Source: Bolinopsis microptera
Lineage: Eukaryota > Ctenophora > Tentaculata > Lobata > Bolinopsidae
Direction: 5' to 3'
DNA length: 64,000 nt
Assembly (NCBI RefSeq): GCF_026151205.1
Contig: NC_087072.1
Coordinates: 15,414,169 to 15,478,168, forward strand
Part shown: positions 51,401 through 62,186 of the stretch, piece by piece
Layout of the letters: each line of letters opens with the position of its first letter
Numbering within the stretch: position 1 is the first letter of the stretch
Notes under the pieces: model-generated
Seen by the model: the letters and a program-made list of their open reading frames with translations, nothing else
Told to the model about the DNA's origin: nothing
Database searches by the model: none
Translations under genes and position numbers: made by a program

Positions 51401-54400
51401 CTTCGGAGCTGAAGACAAATGGGAGGTAGGAGTCAGCAAAATGAGGCACAGAATGACAAAACTCGGTCCATTATATACGACGAAATTAAGTTTAAAATGT
51501 AGTCATCTTCTTGTTAAAACTTACATTTGACGGTGAAGGGAGTAGTGAAATAAACTGGAGCATCACTACTGGCGGTCAGAAACTGAATGAGGTCCCAATC
51601 TTTATACTTGGGGTTGTGGGAATCAAAGGTCTCCAGGGTTTGGGATTGCCAGTTGAGAGCCACACACGCACAGATGCACTCCCTGCGGTGGTGGCCACCT
51701 CCCATCAGGGCACGGGTTGGATTACCGATGTTGTAGTTATCTTCTAGTGTGTCGCTCACTCCGTCAATCGAGTAATGACCTGCGGAGTTAATGACGTTGC
51801 TGTTACATAAATATCAACAATTTTCCAAGGTCGTCAATTGGCAATCCCAAAGAACCAGACTGATAAAATGAAAGAACAATCCTCAACATATAAACTGAAA
51901 ATATTTAGAACATGTTTATCTACGCACCTTGTCCAACGAGATCACCGATTGTTCTAAAGAGAGTGTCTCCAAGCCCAACTTTTCCAGTCGAACTCTGGTC
52001 GTATTTTTTAGAAAATATGTTTTTTATGGATTCCAGGTAGACGTCCCTGCACTCCTGCAAAGGTTAATTAGAGCGATCACAGATCACAGATTACATATCA
52101 CAGATCACAGATCACAGATCACAGATCACTGCACACAAATGACCAAAGAATCCAACTAACAGTCAGTAAAAATATTCTCGAGATTTAAAATCGTCCTCGA
52201 CAAGAATATACTTGCCTGAGGTGAGAGACCCTTGTATCCCATACCAAACGACAGTATACTCCCAGTACTGGTCCCGATCAACAGGTCGAACATGTCTGTA
52301 GCAAGCAGTTCTTCTATAAACTTCTCGGGGTTGTAGACCTCCCTGTAATGCTGGTCCCCCACTCCTAGCAGCCTATCTGGGCAGAGGAGCAATCGTTAAG
52401 TTATAAAACAAGCTATTACATATAAATCAAATTAAAACTTTTACACGACCGTTCTTTTAATCTGTCACCTAGCAACAAGAAAGTAGGTTCTTAATACTTA
52501 TAGGTAAAAATACAGGTCATTTTAAGCACATCCAATAACCTTAAATGTACTAATTTAATGCACAAAGTTAAAAACTAACCTCTTATGATGTTAGCTTTCT
52601 TAGTTTTCACCGGTTGGTCCCAGTAAAATATAAGAAGATCTCTGTTTTCATACTTCGCCATTTTTGGTGAATTAAAGTTGGTAAGTAGGAATGTTGCCGG
52701 CACTAACATTTTCATGCATTTCATCTGAGAAGATTTAAATCTTAACTGCTAAAGAATTGATCAAATCGATAAAATTGGGTTGTATATTATGAAATAAATA
52801 GTGCAAAGGTGACGCAGATTTTCTAACATATTTAAGAATATGTCAAAATATGTATGATACGTGACCATACTCTTTACTCTAAAAATAGCTGCTGCCCAAA
52901 TGTCAATGACCTCCATTACACATAAGTTATAAATAAATGTGTAATGGAGGTCATTGACATTTGGGCAGATGCCAAATTTTATGTGACATAAATATTAAAT
53001 ATTAATAACGTTGACTTCAATATTCTTTATAATCATACGACGATGTTAAATGTTTATACACAATTTTTAAACATCCCGAAAAAATTTAAAGATAAACATT
53101 TTAATTTTAAAAGAAATGTACCAACCTTTGTCCCGTCGATTTCGAAGAAAGGCAACACATCTGACTTGATTTTCTCTCTAGTTTCATCTGTCTGATCGGA
53201 GTCAATTAACGCCCAGTACTTAGATGCCCCGTGAAGAAAATCCTGTATCGGAAAAAACGATCATCGAGTGACAAAGATAAATTCTGAAGAATTCACCTTA
53301 AAAAAGAACGTTATTATTCATATCAGCAGACTGATAAAAGTTCACCTTTTACAGAAAATAATTCATCTTACTACAAAGGTGTGCCTCTTATTGTGTAGCA
53401 GTGAAATATATCCATGGCTCTAATCAGTTTGAGTAACTTAAACATGTTAAATAGCACAGGGGGACGGTCGTTCAACATTTCAAGAATCTACCTTACCTTG
53501 ATTTCTAGTCCGGGTACTCTTCTTAAGTCCTCGTCCTTAAATATGGCCCTCTTTTGGCGATGTGTGAACGGTATAAACATGTCATTCTGGTCTATTGCTC
53601 CACTCATAATACTTATAACCTTTCTGTGATCTGACAAATCCTTAGTTCGATCTATTCGTTGTATCTAAATGAGGATTTTGGGTAAAATAATATCGCAGAA
53701 ATAAATTTTCATTTCACTGTCATTTGTAAAGACACGGTGAATTCTTTTAAATGTTTTTAGCTGTAACATGATCTTATCGTATGAGAGCTATCTGTAGACT
53801 TACCTTCTTGAATGTTTTCGAATTATGATCCTTGTTCAAAATACTGAGCACAAGAGCTTCGATATAATCTTCTTTAATCCTTAATTTCTCTGCAGCTTTG
53901 GCTTCTTTCTCAGCAGCCTTGGCTTCTTTCGCTCCAATCTTTTCTGCTTTCTCTAATGTCATGTCCTTGTCCTTATCTTTCTCCTTATCTTTATCCTTAT
54001 CCTTATCCTTATCTTTATCTTTATTTTTGTCTTTTTCGTCTGTTTCGAGAACTAATGTGACCCAGTTGAGCACATGGGGCTGGTACTGTAAAGAGACTCG
54101 TTAAGTTATAAACGAGTAGCAACCATTTTAAGATAATTACAGTTCGGCCAAAATTAAATTAAAATACCGCTGTAGAAAAAAGCTGGTCACTGTAACTGGT
54201 CGCCACGGTTTACCGGTGGTTTAAGATGATAGAAAATTAGGAGATAATGAGGCTAATTATTAGTACCTTTAAAGTTGTAGCTACAGTTATGAAAATTTTA
54301 TCAAGAATTGTAGCCTCGATGACGCCTTTTGCACCGCCTCCGTCCAAACACAACATCCTCACCCCAGAATCTATCTTAGGCACATCTCTGAAAAACGATA

Positions 54401-56232
54401 GAATATGAATTATTAATTATACTTTCAATTGATAACAATAATTATGGTAGAAGTACACGAGTATTAGATAAGGAATGTTTATAACAGGCGAATAAAATGT
54501 TGTACTGAAATTCAATTCACATTTTCCCACGATTATACAATTTAATTAATTTCGGAATTATCTGTTTTTATTTTTATTGGCAGGTCATCAGTGCAAGTGT
54601 TTGGAGAGAAGCACCTGCTTTATACTCACTTAGCACTCCTGCCACACAAAGCGTTATACTCACTTAGCACTCCTGCCACACAAATCGTTATACTCACTTA
54701 GCACTCCTGCCACACAAAGCGTTATACTCACTTAGCACTCCTGCCACACAAATCGTTATACTCACTTAGCACTCCTGCCACACAAAGCGTTATACTCACT
54801 TAGCACTCCTGCCACACAAAGCGTTCATAGATCGGTCAACTTTAGCTGAACCATTCGCGATATCTCCTGAAAATAAAATGTCAGAAAGTTCAATGTCAAC
54901 TGAATTTGTTGGTTATTCAAAAGAAAGAAGGAAGACAAATGACCACATTCGATGACTTTAAAGCCTGATTTAAGATAATTATAGAATTACAAAATCTCAC
55001 CATCATTGCCAGCAGGTGCCACAAGTATGCATTCGTCTTTTTGGTCCGCCGAGGCGTCAGTCTGAAACAAAAATCGGTTAAGCTTAGTTGAAAAAAGTAG
55101 CTTTCTTATTAGATTTTTGAGAGCGCTTTATCGGACTAATCTGTCGACAGTTAGATAAATTGGTTCTTCCTGCTTTATAATGAAGATGCCAGTAGTAATT
55201 TATATAAAATTAATCAAATAGTCAATAGTTTGAAACATTTACAGTGTAAGTAACTTCTGGTCACTGGTAATACTCAGAAATGATATGCACAGATTTCAAA
55301 TTGCTCCTTACAAAATAACACTATTAATGCTAAGTACCAAACAACAAGTGGGAGGTGGATCGTTGGTATACCATTAATTCGATTTAACACCGCAATTCCA
55401 GTCGCAAGCCTGGGACCACTACTAGCATAGTCACAACATCTACAAAGCTGCCATATAGCCTGACTGACAATTTTCTCGACTGACTGACAATGTTTCTTCT
55501 TTTTCCCCATTTAGAATACAAAGATTTGTACATTTTAGCTTATGATTAATATTATATTTTTACCTATTATATATAGTTTACGTAGATTGAAGAGCTGGAA
55601 AGTGAACACTTTTTCTCTTGAGTTTGTAGGATTGGTTTTTGAATTCCTTAATATACCAACGAATTTTAGCAATTGTATCGTATTCATCATTAATTAACAA
55701 TACAGTCGTCAAGTAATGAAAATATTTCACTAATGATTGCTGTTTACTGTTAATACTAAGCTAGCTTAATCTATTCTGTGATTGTCATTTGTCACTACCA
55801 TTCCGTTTATCCGTCTTTTGGTTGTTCAGTTTTTCCTTGTCATGATTTCTACTGTCTAAGGTCACAATCAAAAATTTAATCTGAGTGGTCTATCGGTCAG
55901 TCTATAAGTGAACCATGGTATGAGAAGAGAAATTATCGTGAAATACGGATATCATTAACAGCTGAAAGTGGTATGCATTACCTCAGGTTTTATCACATGG
56001 ACCTCAGCTCCAAATTCAGACTTAACTAATCTAACTTCAATTAAATTATTCGACGAATCCCAAGTCTTAATCTGAACATCTCGAGACGGAGTTAAAGGCC
56101 ACGGAACTTTCACTGAAGACGATTTGTCTGAAACCTTGGAATTAGAGGACGTCGAAGAGCTCGTTGAAGATATTCTCAACCAGGTGGACGACTTAGAACT
56201 TGAACTGATACTCGAACTCGGCGATTTACTGT
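42444..56232 (-). CDS. Patatin-like phospholipase with exon-duplicated basic C-terminal tail (5' end incomplete)
   Basis: Exons (minus, 5' to 3'): 56232-55982, 55061-55001, 54866-54800, 54387-54267, 54085-53804, 53664-53497, 53242-53126, 52724-52580, 52376-52216, 52054-51928, 51779-51525, 51408-51321, 50831-50660, 50524-50390, 50207-49990, 49876-49777, 49330-49106, 48731-48528, 48241-48115, 47851-47633, 47401-47300, 47120-47034, 46904-46809, 46469-46335, 46166-46050, 45347-45286, 44628-44281, 43844-43717, 43047-42444. All phases agree, giving about 1,640 residues. Patatin motifs: oxyanion DGGGAKG (about 142), nucleophile GTSTG (Ser about 441) and catalytic Asp in YIDGGLGANCP (about 596), so a serine-aspartate lipid acyl hydrolase is expected. 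About 290 residues with a Lys-Asp run separate the first two motifs; about 40 is usual. One intron is GC-AG (donor at 52,214-52,215). After about residue 1,000 the protein is Lys/Arg-rich. The first listed exon needs an upstream donor of phase 1, so the true start is missing. Confidence 0.85.
45164..45255. repeat. Two poly-C runs in a phospholipase intron
   Basis: Runs of about 22 and 20 C residues (about 45,165-45,186 and 45,235-45,254) are separated by a short A/G-rich segment. The second ends about 30 bp from the splice donor at 45,284-45,285. Purely simple sequence. Confidence 0.9.
46050..47401 (-). repeat. Five homologous symmetric exons in the phospholipase tail
   Basis: Consecutive exons 47401-47300, 47120-47034, 46904-46809, 46469-46335 and 46166-46050 all begin and end in phase 1 and have lengths divisible by three (102, 87, 96, 135, 117). 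Each places a short motif before a basic run: SVQFAARLLATKKGKNAKKK, SLQFAGRMAAKMKKAKK, SITFATKMRAAAKKRKGKK, HTRFASRIRMQLGFNKKK and TITFTTRALRAVKRARPK. The common pattern is S/T, any, Q/T/R, F, A/T, any, R/K, then basic residues. This is the picture of tandem exon duplication followed by divergence. Any of them could be skipped without breaking the frame. Confidence 0.75.
47435..47545. repeat. 11-bp minisatellite (GTATGTACTAC/G type)
   Basis: The word GTATGTACTA recurs about ten times with C/G variation after it. It lies in the intron just 5' (on the minus strand) of the first duplicated basic exon. No coding role. Confidence 0.85.
52073..52130. repeat. 10-bp tandem repeat (TCACAGATCA type)
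   Basis: About six copies of a decamer lie in the intron between phospholipase exons 52376-52216 and 52054-51928. Simple sequence without other signal. Confidence 0.9.
52892..52968. other. Perfect 31-bp intronic hairpin
   Basis: The arm beginning TGCCCAAATGTCAATGACCT (52,893-52,922) is followed after a 15-nt AT-rich loop by its exact complement (52,938-52,967); one more C-G pair closes the base. It lies in the intron between phospholipase exons 53242-53126 and 52724-52580. It could be a tiny inverted-repeat element, or a precursor-like RNA hairpin. The perfect pairing is more typical of a recent inverted duplication than of an animal microRNA. Confidence 0.85.
54620..54834 (-). repeat. Six tandem copies of an exon end with its splice donor
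   Basis: A 34-bp unit is repeated exactly six times, with starts of the exon-side word (TTAGCACTCCTG on plus) at 54,630, 54,664, 54,698, 54,732, 54,766 and 54,800. On the minus strand each unit reads GCTTTGTGTGGCAGGAGTGC then TAA|GTGAGTATA, so each carries the same donor. Copies alternate partly between AAAGCG and AAATCG, which hints at 68-bp dimers. Only the first donor met (54,799) keeps the frame open: reading past it meets TGA at once. Confidence 0.95.
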
Positions 56233-57389
56233 CTGCACGAATCATTGAGACAACAGTTACTAATACTATATGCAAATGTCAACACAAACAATGCAATATT
56301 TAAACAACAGGTGTGTCGGTTTGTGTAGCTACCACTGCGTACAACCACGTATTATTTACACCTCTGACTCTCTGAGGAAGTAGTTTACTACTTTGGAGAG
56401 TGTGTGACTTATCACTTAATATATTGACCAGTGTTATGAGGAGGAAAGGTTTGGAAATGGTTCGTTTACCCATCCCGTTTAATAATTCTAGCAGTGTAAT
56501 TGTACAGCCATAATTGTTATCAAAGTATCAAGTTAGACCTTGAAATGGTTCTGTTTCTTATAAAAGGAAGAAAAGAGGGTGCGCCTGGGAAACTAACCGC
56601 GATCAAGTGTACATATGGTTTCTCTTGTGGCTTCCCTTTCTGTTTCTGTTTGGATTTCACCTTAGGCCTGTTTTTCGGTTTCTCTTTCTCAGATTTCAGA
56701 CGGGAGAACTTATTTGAGACCATGGAAGATGAGAGTGAACCGTGTACAACTACAAAACCGCATAGAACTTTAAATATGTGGCCAGGTCCCGGGCAGATTG
56801 AGAGGCAGACAACAATTGAGTAAAGTTGCCAGCTGCACCTCACGGCAGATCAGGTTTCTTCCTCAGTTTATTACGAGTTATAACTCAGGGCTGTAGGTAG
56901 GGGTTTAAAGTTTGGCCCTAAAGTTTGTTAAGACCAATTAGTTTTAGAGTACAAACAATGTTGGGGACTTTTTCAAGTTAGAGACTCTGCCATAAAAAGT
57001 AACAAGTTGCGAGCTCTTTCTGTTACTTATCGGTTTACCAAGCGGGATCCTTCTAATTCAATCATGCCTTCTTAATCTTATAGAAAAGTAACTTTATCAT
57101 TGTATGTCACATATAATGTGTGAGGGGGAAAGTTGGGAAATAGAGAGGGAGAAACGAGACAATTGTCCAAGATCCGATTATTTCTCTGTAGATTAAAATG
57201 CTTCTTAGGCCCTCCGTTTATTTTATAAAACTATAAATCTATTTTTCATTTTGAAACTGAAAATTTGTTTCAGTTAAAGTTAAAACATCAGTCAATCGAA
57301 GTCAACTAAACGTCTGCTGAACAAGTTCAATATGTGGTTATATGATGGTGTGTGATGAGTGATGACTTGAGTCTCTGAAATCTGAATAT
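56233..57389. other. Upstream part of the phospholipase gene, one possible minus-strand exon
   Basis: On the minus strand, 56,723 to about 56,600 encodes MVSNKFSRLKSEKEKPKNRP and further Lys-rich residues up to a donor-like CGCG|GTTAGT at about 56,595. Its basic composition resembles the phospholipase tail. The phase (0) does not fit the next exon (phase 1), so I do not join it. Nothing else here is supported; a GAGA-rich patch lies near 57,121-57,157. Confidence 0.35.
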
Positions 57390-57535
57390 TAATCCGTTCC
57401 CACGACAACTCACCATTCTACTTATTAGTGGCGCTTTACTTCGATTCGACCCAGTCCTATCTCGCCGGGATTTGAGTCTAGTTCGACCTGCCATTCAGCG
57501 ACTGGTTGTACTGGGCTAACCGACCACGACTATAA
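57390..57535 (-). mobile_element. Second tRNA-derived SINE
   Basis: The minus strand starts GTCGTGGTCGGTTAGCCCAG, with an A-box-like core, then has ACTAGACTCAAATCCCGGCG, containing a B-box-like GACTCAAATCC, followed by a body of about 75 bp. The head is only roughly tRNA-like. It differs from the SINE in the ACBP intron. Assigned by box spacing alone. Confidence 0.5.
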
Positions 57536-57674
57536 AAAGAGACTACAAAATAACGAAACGATCTTACAACAGAATATTGCAGGTATTGGAAAGAGAAATA
57601 AAGATAAGGGTCACATTTAAATTACATATAATGTGAGTCGGTACTAATTTGTTGACAGTTAGGGAATAAGGTAA

Positions 57675-58012
57675 TTATCGTAGTGACCTGAAATTAAAGT
57701 GACCTGAAATTAAAGTGACCTGAAAATATTAAAGTGACCTGAAATTAAAGTGACCTGAAAATATTAAAGTGACCTGAAATTAAAGTGACCTGAAAATATT
57801 AAAGTGACCTGAAATTAAAGTGACCTGCGAAATTAAAGTGACCGGACCTGAAGTTAAAGTGACCTAAAATTAAAGTGACCTAAAATTAAAGTGACCTAAA
57901 ATTAAAGTGAACTAAAATTAAAGTGACCTGAAATTAAAGTGACCAAAAATTAAAGTGACCTAAAATTAAAGTGACCTAAAATTAAAGTGACCTAAAATTA
58001 AAGTGACCTGAA
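57675..58012. repeat. 16-22 bp minisatellite with AGTGACCT core
   Basis: About twenty units of the form ATTAAAGTGACCTGAA or TAAAGTGACCTAAAAT. Each contains TGACCT, the complement of AGGTCA. The last unit continues into a block that is itself repeated at 59,270, where one unit also occurs. No gene. Confidence 0.95.
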
Positions 58013-60050
58013 ACCAGCTTATGTACATTTACAGGGCCTGGGGAGTTAGGAGTACTTGTATAACATGCAATAAAACTTGGGCTTTTGCATTTTCTCGACC
58101 AAAGAAAAAGTATTGTGTGATATCTTTTAAATGTGTAGCTTCACCCCTGCTCTCCTAAGTAGCAAAGAATCTAAACTTATGAAATTGAAGCCCCTTTGTC
58201 CCCCGCAAATATGATGACCCTGAATCATAGAATTGCAATTCCAGTAGTATCTGCATCTATTCTCTATAGATCTGCACGACGATTCTAAAAATCAAGAAGA
58301 GATAGAAAAGAACGAGTCACCGCAAAAGAAGTAGCTTCTAGAGAGCTAAAGCATAATATGTTATATGCGCTAAATCTTTAAAATGGTTGTATATATAATT
58401 TAATTTTATGATTCGAGAATCTGTATATTTAATTCTATTGGATCGTGACTACCATATTATATTCTTCTTCCGCTATTCTCGCCTATACGTAAAGAATAAT
58501 ACAATAAATATTTTAAATACTATTTATTACAGACATATCTAATTTACTAAGTGCGTACCGTGCTTATTGAATCATAATTCTAGGCGATATCAAGTAACGG
58601 AACTGCAAACCTGGTGTTAGGGGGAGTTAACCGTTAAGTATACAGGTTGTACAATCTAACTTATGAAATTGAAGCCCCTTTGTCCCCCGCAAATATGATG
58701 ACCCTGAATCATAGAATTGCAATTCCAGTAGTATCTGCATCTATTCTCTATAGATCTGCACGACGATTCTAAAAATCAAGAAGAGATAGAAAAGAACGAG
58801 TCACCGCAAAAGAAGTAGCTTCTAGAGAGCTAAAGCATAATATGTTATATGCGCTAAATCTTTAAAATGGTTGTATATATAATTTAATTTTATGATTCGA
58901 GAATCTGTATATTTAATTCTATTGGATCGTGACTACCATATTATATTCTTCTTCCGCTATTCTCGCCTATACGTAAAGAATAATACAATAAATATTTTAA
59001 ATACTATTTATTACAGACATATCTAATTTACTAAGTGCGTACCGTGCTTATTGAATCATAATTCTAGGCGATATCAAGTAACGGAACTGCAAACCTGGTG
59101 TTAGGGGGAGTTAACCGTTAAGTATACAGGTTGTACCGCATAAAGTGTGACTTTCTTGAAAAATCACCTTAATAATACCAAGAAATCCGTGTGTGTGTGT
59201 GTGTGTGTGTGTGTATGTTTGAAATTTCCGAACGGTTATACAAAATAAACGGTAAGAGTTATGAAGACCTAAAATTAAAGTGACCTGAAACCAGCTTATG
59301 TACATTTACAGGGCCTGGGGAGTTGGGAGTACTTGTATATAAAACTTGGGCTTTTGCATTTTCTCGACCAAAGAAAAAGTATTGTGTGATATCTTTTAAA
59401 TGTGTAGCTTCACCCCTGCTCTCCCAAGTAACAAAGAATCTAAACTTATAAAATTGAAGCCCCTTTGTCCCCCGCAAATATGATGACCCTGAATCATAGA
59501 ATTGCAATTCCAGTAGTATCTGCATCTATTCTCTATAGATCTGCCCGACGATTCTAAAAATCAAGAAGAGATAGAAAAGAACGAGTCACCGCAAAAGAAG
59601 TAGCTTCTAGAGAGCTAAAGCATAATATGTTATATGCGCTAAATCTTTAAAATTTTTGTATATATAATTTAATTTTATGATTCGAGAATCTGTATATTTA
59701 ATTCTATTGGATCGTGACTACCATATTATATTCTTCTTCCGCTATTCTCGCCTATACGTAAAGAATAATACAATAAATATTTTAAATACTATTTATTACA
59801 GACATATCTAATTTACTAAGTGCGTACCGTGCTTATTGAATCATAATTCTAGGCGATATCAAGTAACGGAACTGCAAACCTGGTGTTAGGGGGAGTTAAC
59901 CGTTAAGTATACAGGTTGTACCGCATAAAGTGTGACTTTCTTGAAAAATCACCTTAATAATACCAAGAAATCCGTGTGTGTGTGTGTGTGTGTGTGTGTA
60001 TGTTTGAAATTTCCGAACGGTTATACAAAATAAACGGTAAGAGTTATGGG
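58013..60050. repeat. Triplicated block with internal (GT)n
   Basis: A 484-bp unit starting AACTTATGAAATTGAAG occurs at 58,174, 58,658 and 59,443 with very few differences. The first two are directly tandem. The third is preceded by a repeat of the 58,000-58,170 leader (59,270-59,440). A tail with (GT)n and GTTTGAAATTTCCGAACGG follows copies two (59,137-59,264) and three (59,920-60,047). So a leader, unit and tail have been duplicated as a larger block. No coding frame is supported. Confidence 0.92.
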
Positions 60051-60664
60051 ACTGGTTTTTTCGGTATAGTGCCGACAAAACTCTGACGAAGCCAATAAGC
60101 AAATTTTATAAAAATCGGCCGGTGGTAAGTGGCTTAATTGATGGTTTTGTACTATTAATGCAACATTATGGAGTGAGCCACTAAAATGGCTCACTTTTTC
60201 TTCCTATTCGCTCTCTTTGTAGCGATGGTAATTAGGTTAGCTCCGCAAGTGATATTAGGAGTGTACTTGGGCACTGATTGTGGTCTGTTTAAACTGTAGA
60301 GAGAGTTCATACTTTCATACGACAATGTTTATGCATATAATACTATAAGTTTATTAGGGGGGGGGGGGGGGGGGAGGCACTCATTGCGGTCGGTTTGTTT
60401 ACTTTCATACGACAATGTAATGCATGTTTTCAAATATAAGGCGGGTGTGGTGCGGAGTTAATAAGGGTTAATTTCTAAAACGATTTAAAGCGGTTTAAGA
60501 CGGGAGTGATGAGGTGTAATAGTCGTGGTACAGATACTATTGGATACGTGAGGGAACTCCGAATAGAATTGCTCACCTAATGCGGGTTTTGACTCAGCGG
60601 GTAATCACTCCTACCCTTTTTAACTGCGGCAGTGAAATTCCGGCCGAAGGCCGGGTTACACTAG
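60051..60664 (+). mobile_element. Helitron-type 3' end
   Basis: A hairpin CCGGCC-GAA-GGCCGG (60,640-60,654) is followed by six bases and CTAG (60,661-60,664) then T, which matches the Helitron 3' rule: a hairpin shortly before CTRR and insertion next to T. A second hairpin, GTGAGCCA-CTAAAA-TGGCTCAC, lies at about 60,174-60,195. The 5' end (A followed by TC) could not be placed, so the start given is nominal; the repeated blocks to the left may belong to it. No Rep/helicase frame. A G run lies near 60,357. Confidence 0.55.
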
Positions 60665-60923
60665 TAATGAATAATTTTATAAAAGAGCAGTTGCTAAAAG
60701 AATTTAATCACAATAACCCCCATAATATGCCCTAAACTGGCCCCTCCAAAGCCGCACATGAGAGCACTAAGAAATACAACTTAATCATAGAACTCAAACA
60801 CAGAGTAGTCTTCAGTTACAATTAAACATTTGAATTTTCTTAGTCCTTAGCTTTCAGTTTACCATAACACGAAATTCCATTATATATAATTATATATAAT
60901 TTTGACTACGAAACGAAGCTTAA

Positions 60924-62182
60924 AGGATGAGGGGACCTTAGAATTTACTTCCAAATATTCGCGTTTAAGTCCTGTGAAAGTGTGTAGAATCAAAAAATAC
61001 GCCGGACTGTGAAATCGATAATTCGTGCAATATCACGCCGCGCTCCTATTGGCTGATAGCAATTTTGGGCTGTGACGTCACTTATGTGTTAAGACCAACG
61101 TGCGCGCGCACCCTTTGCTCGTGTCAACATTTTGTTCTGTTATGTTTTAATTACGTCGTGTTACCTTTGGCGTTTGCGAGAGCGGTATCTTTGGTTGCAC
61201 TGAATTAGTCTAAGTTACGAATAATTCTCTTTAATAATAATAGTTAAATGTAACTCAGAAAAGGCTTTCTTGTAGTTGTATAGTATAGTAGGTATTTCTA
61301 TTTATAAATAGCTAAGATAAGTAGCATCTGCTAACTAAACCACAAACTGCTATTTTGTTTTGACTTGTTTGAAACCCGATATGGACACAATTAAAAAGAA
61401 TGTATGATGTAGTAGAAGACATTTCTATCTGAGTACGCACGTGCGGTTTGACACTGCGCGTGTACCGGCCTTTAGTTGTACACTCATTTATAATTTACCG
61501 TTTTAGTTTGCTGTGACTTGAGTGTAAAGCGTAACGAATGTGGATGTGTTCGTCTGCTATGCTTGGTATAATATTGCATGGTGTAATAGTTGCAAATCTT
61601 GCTTACGTTATAAGTAGTGTCACATAGTGAGTTAGAACTTAAAAGCTTGGTGCTTGTCCAACTGGAATGAAGACATGCATTTCATACCTACCCGATCCAT
61701 TTTTATTAGGACCGTGTTGTGTTGATATGACATGTTGATATATCAACTGTGGTACGAAACAGGGAGTTGCTAGGTGTTACGTTGGTAGCTATAAATATAC
61801 ATAATTTACATGCCTTTCTGTGTGACTCCAATCTTATTCCAGGTGTATCTCGGCTCATGGTTATCGTAGGGTGATAATTCTTTTTTCAACCGGTCATAAA
61901 AAGTCTCCTCTCCATTGGTTATAGGCTCGTTCGTATCGTAAATTGTTAATTTATTCTTAATTAGTAATTTAGTCGGCCCGCACGCTCATTTTACCTGTAT
62001 TTCTATATGCGCGGATCAGAGCAACTCACACAATTGACGTCACAGGTTCAAATTGTTTTGGCTGGATATCTCGGCGCGCGAATGAAATACAACTTTGCGG
62101 ATTTCACTAAAGTGGTTTATACGATTAATGTAATAAAAGGATTTGCACGAGAAAAAAACTTTTTCTAAGGTCCCCTCATCCT
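60924..62182. mobile_element. Second TTAA-flanked non-autonomous element
   Basis: Termini AGGATGAGGGGACCTTAGAA (60,924) and the exact complement (to 62,182) are flanked by TTAA at 60,920-60,923 and 62,183-62,186. Length is 1,259 bp. TTAA flanks suggest a piggyBac-type transposase acting in trans, though the termini differ from the 21-23 kb element. Two TGACGTCA palindromes (about 61,075 and 62,037) lie near the two ends. No transposase frame is visible. Confidence 0.82.
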
Positions 62183-62186
62183 TTAA

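Noticed and set aside
56233-56275. Signal peptide (HIVLVTVVSMIRA) at the start of the phospholipase
   Set aside because: The codon at the start is TTG, and a splice acceptor lies at 56,233-56,234, so this is more likely intron than a start.
56520-56843. Secreted protein start with signal-like CSWQLYSIVVCLSICPG
   Set aside because: The apparent first codon is GTG, not ATG, and the phase at its donor does not join to the next exon. Only a weak Lys-rich exon candidate is kept.
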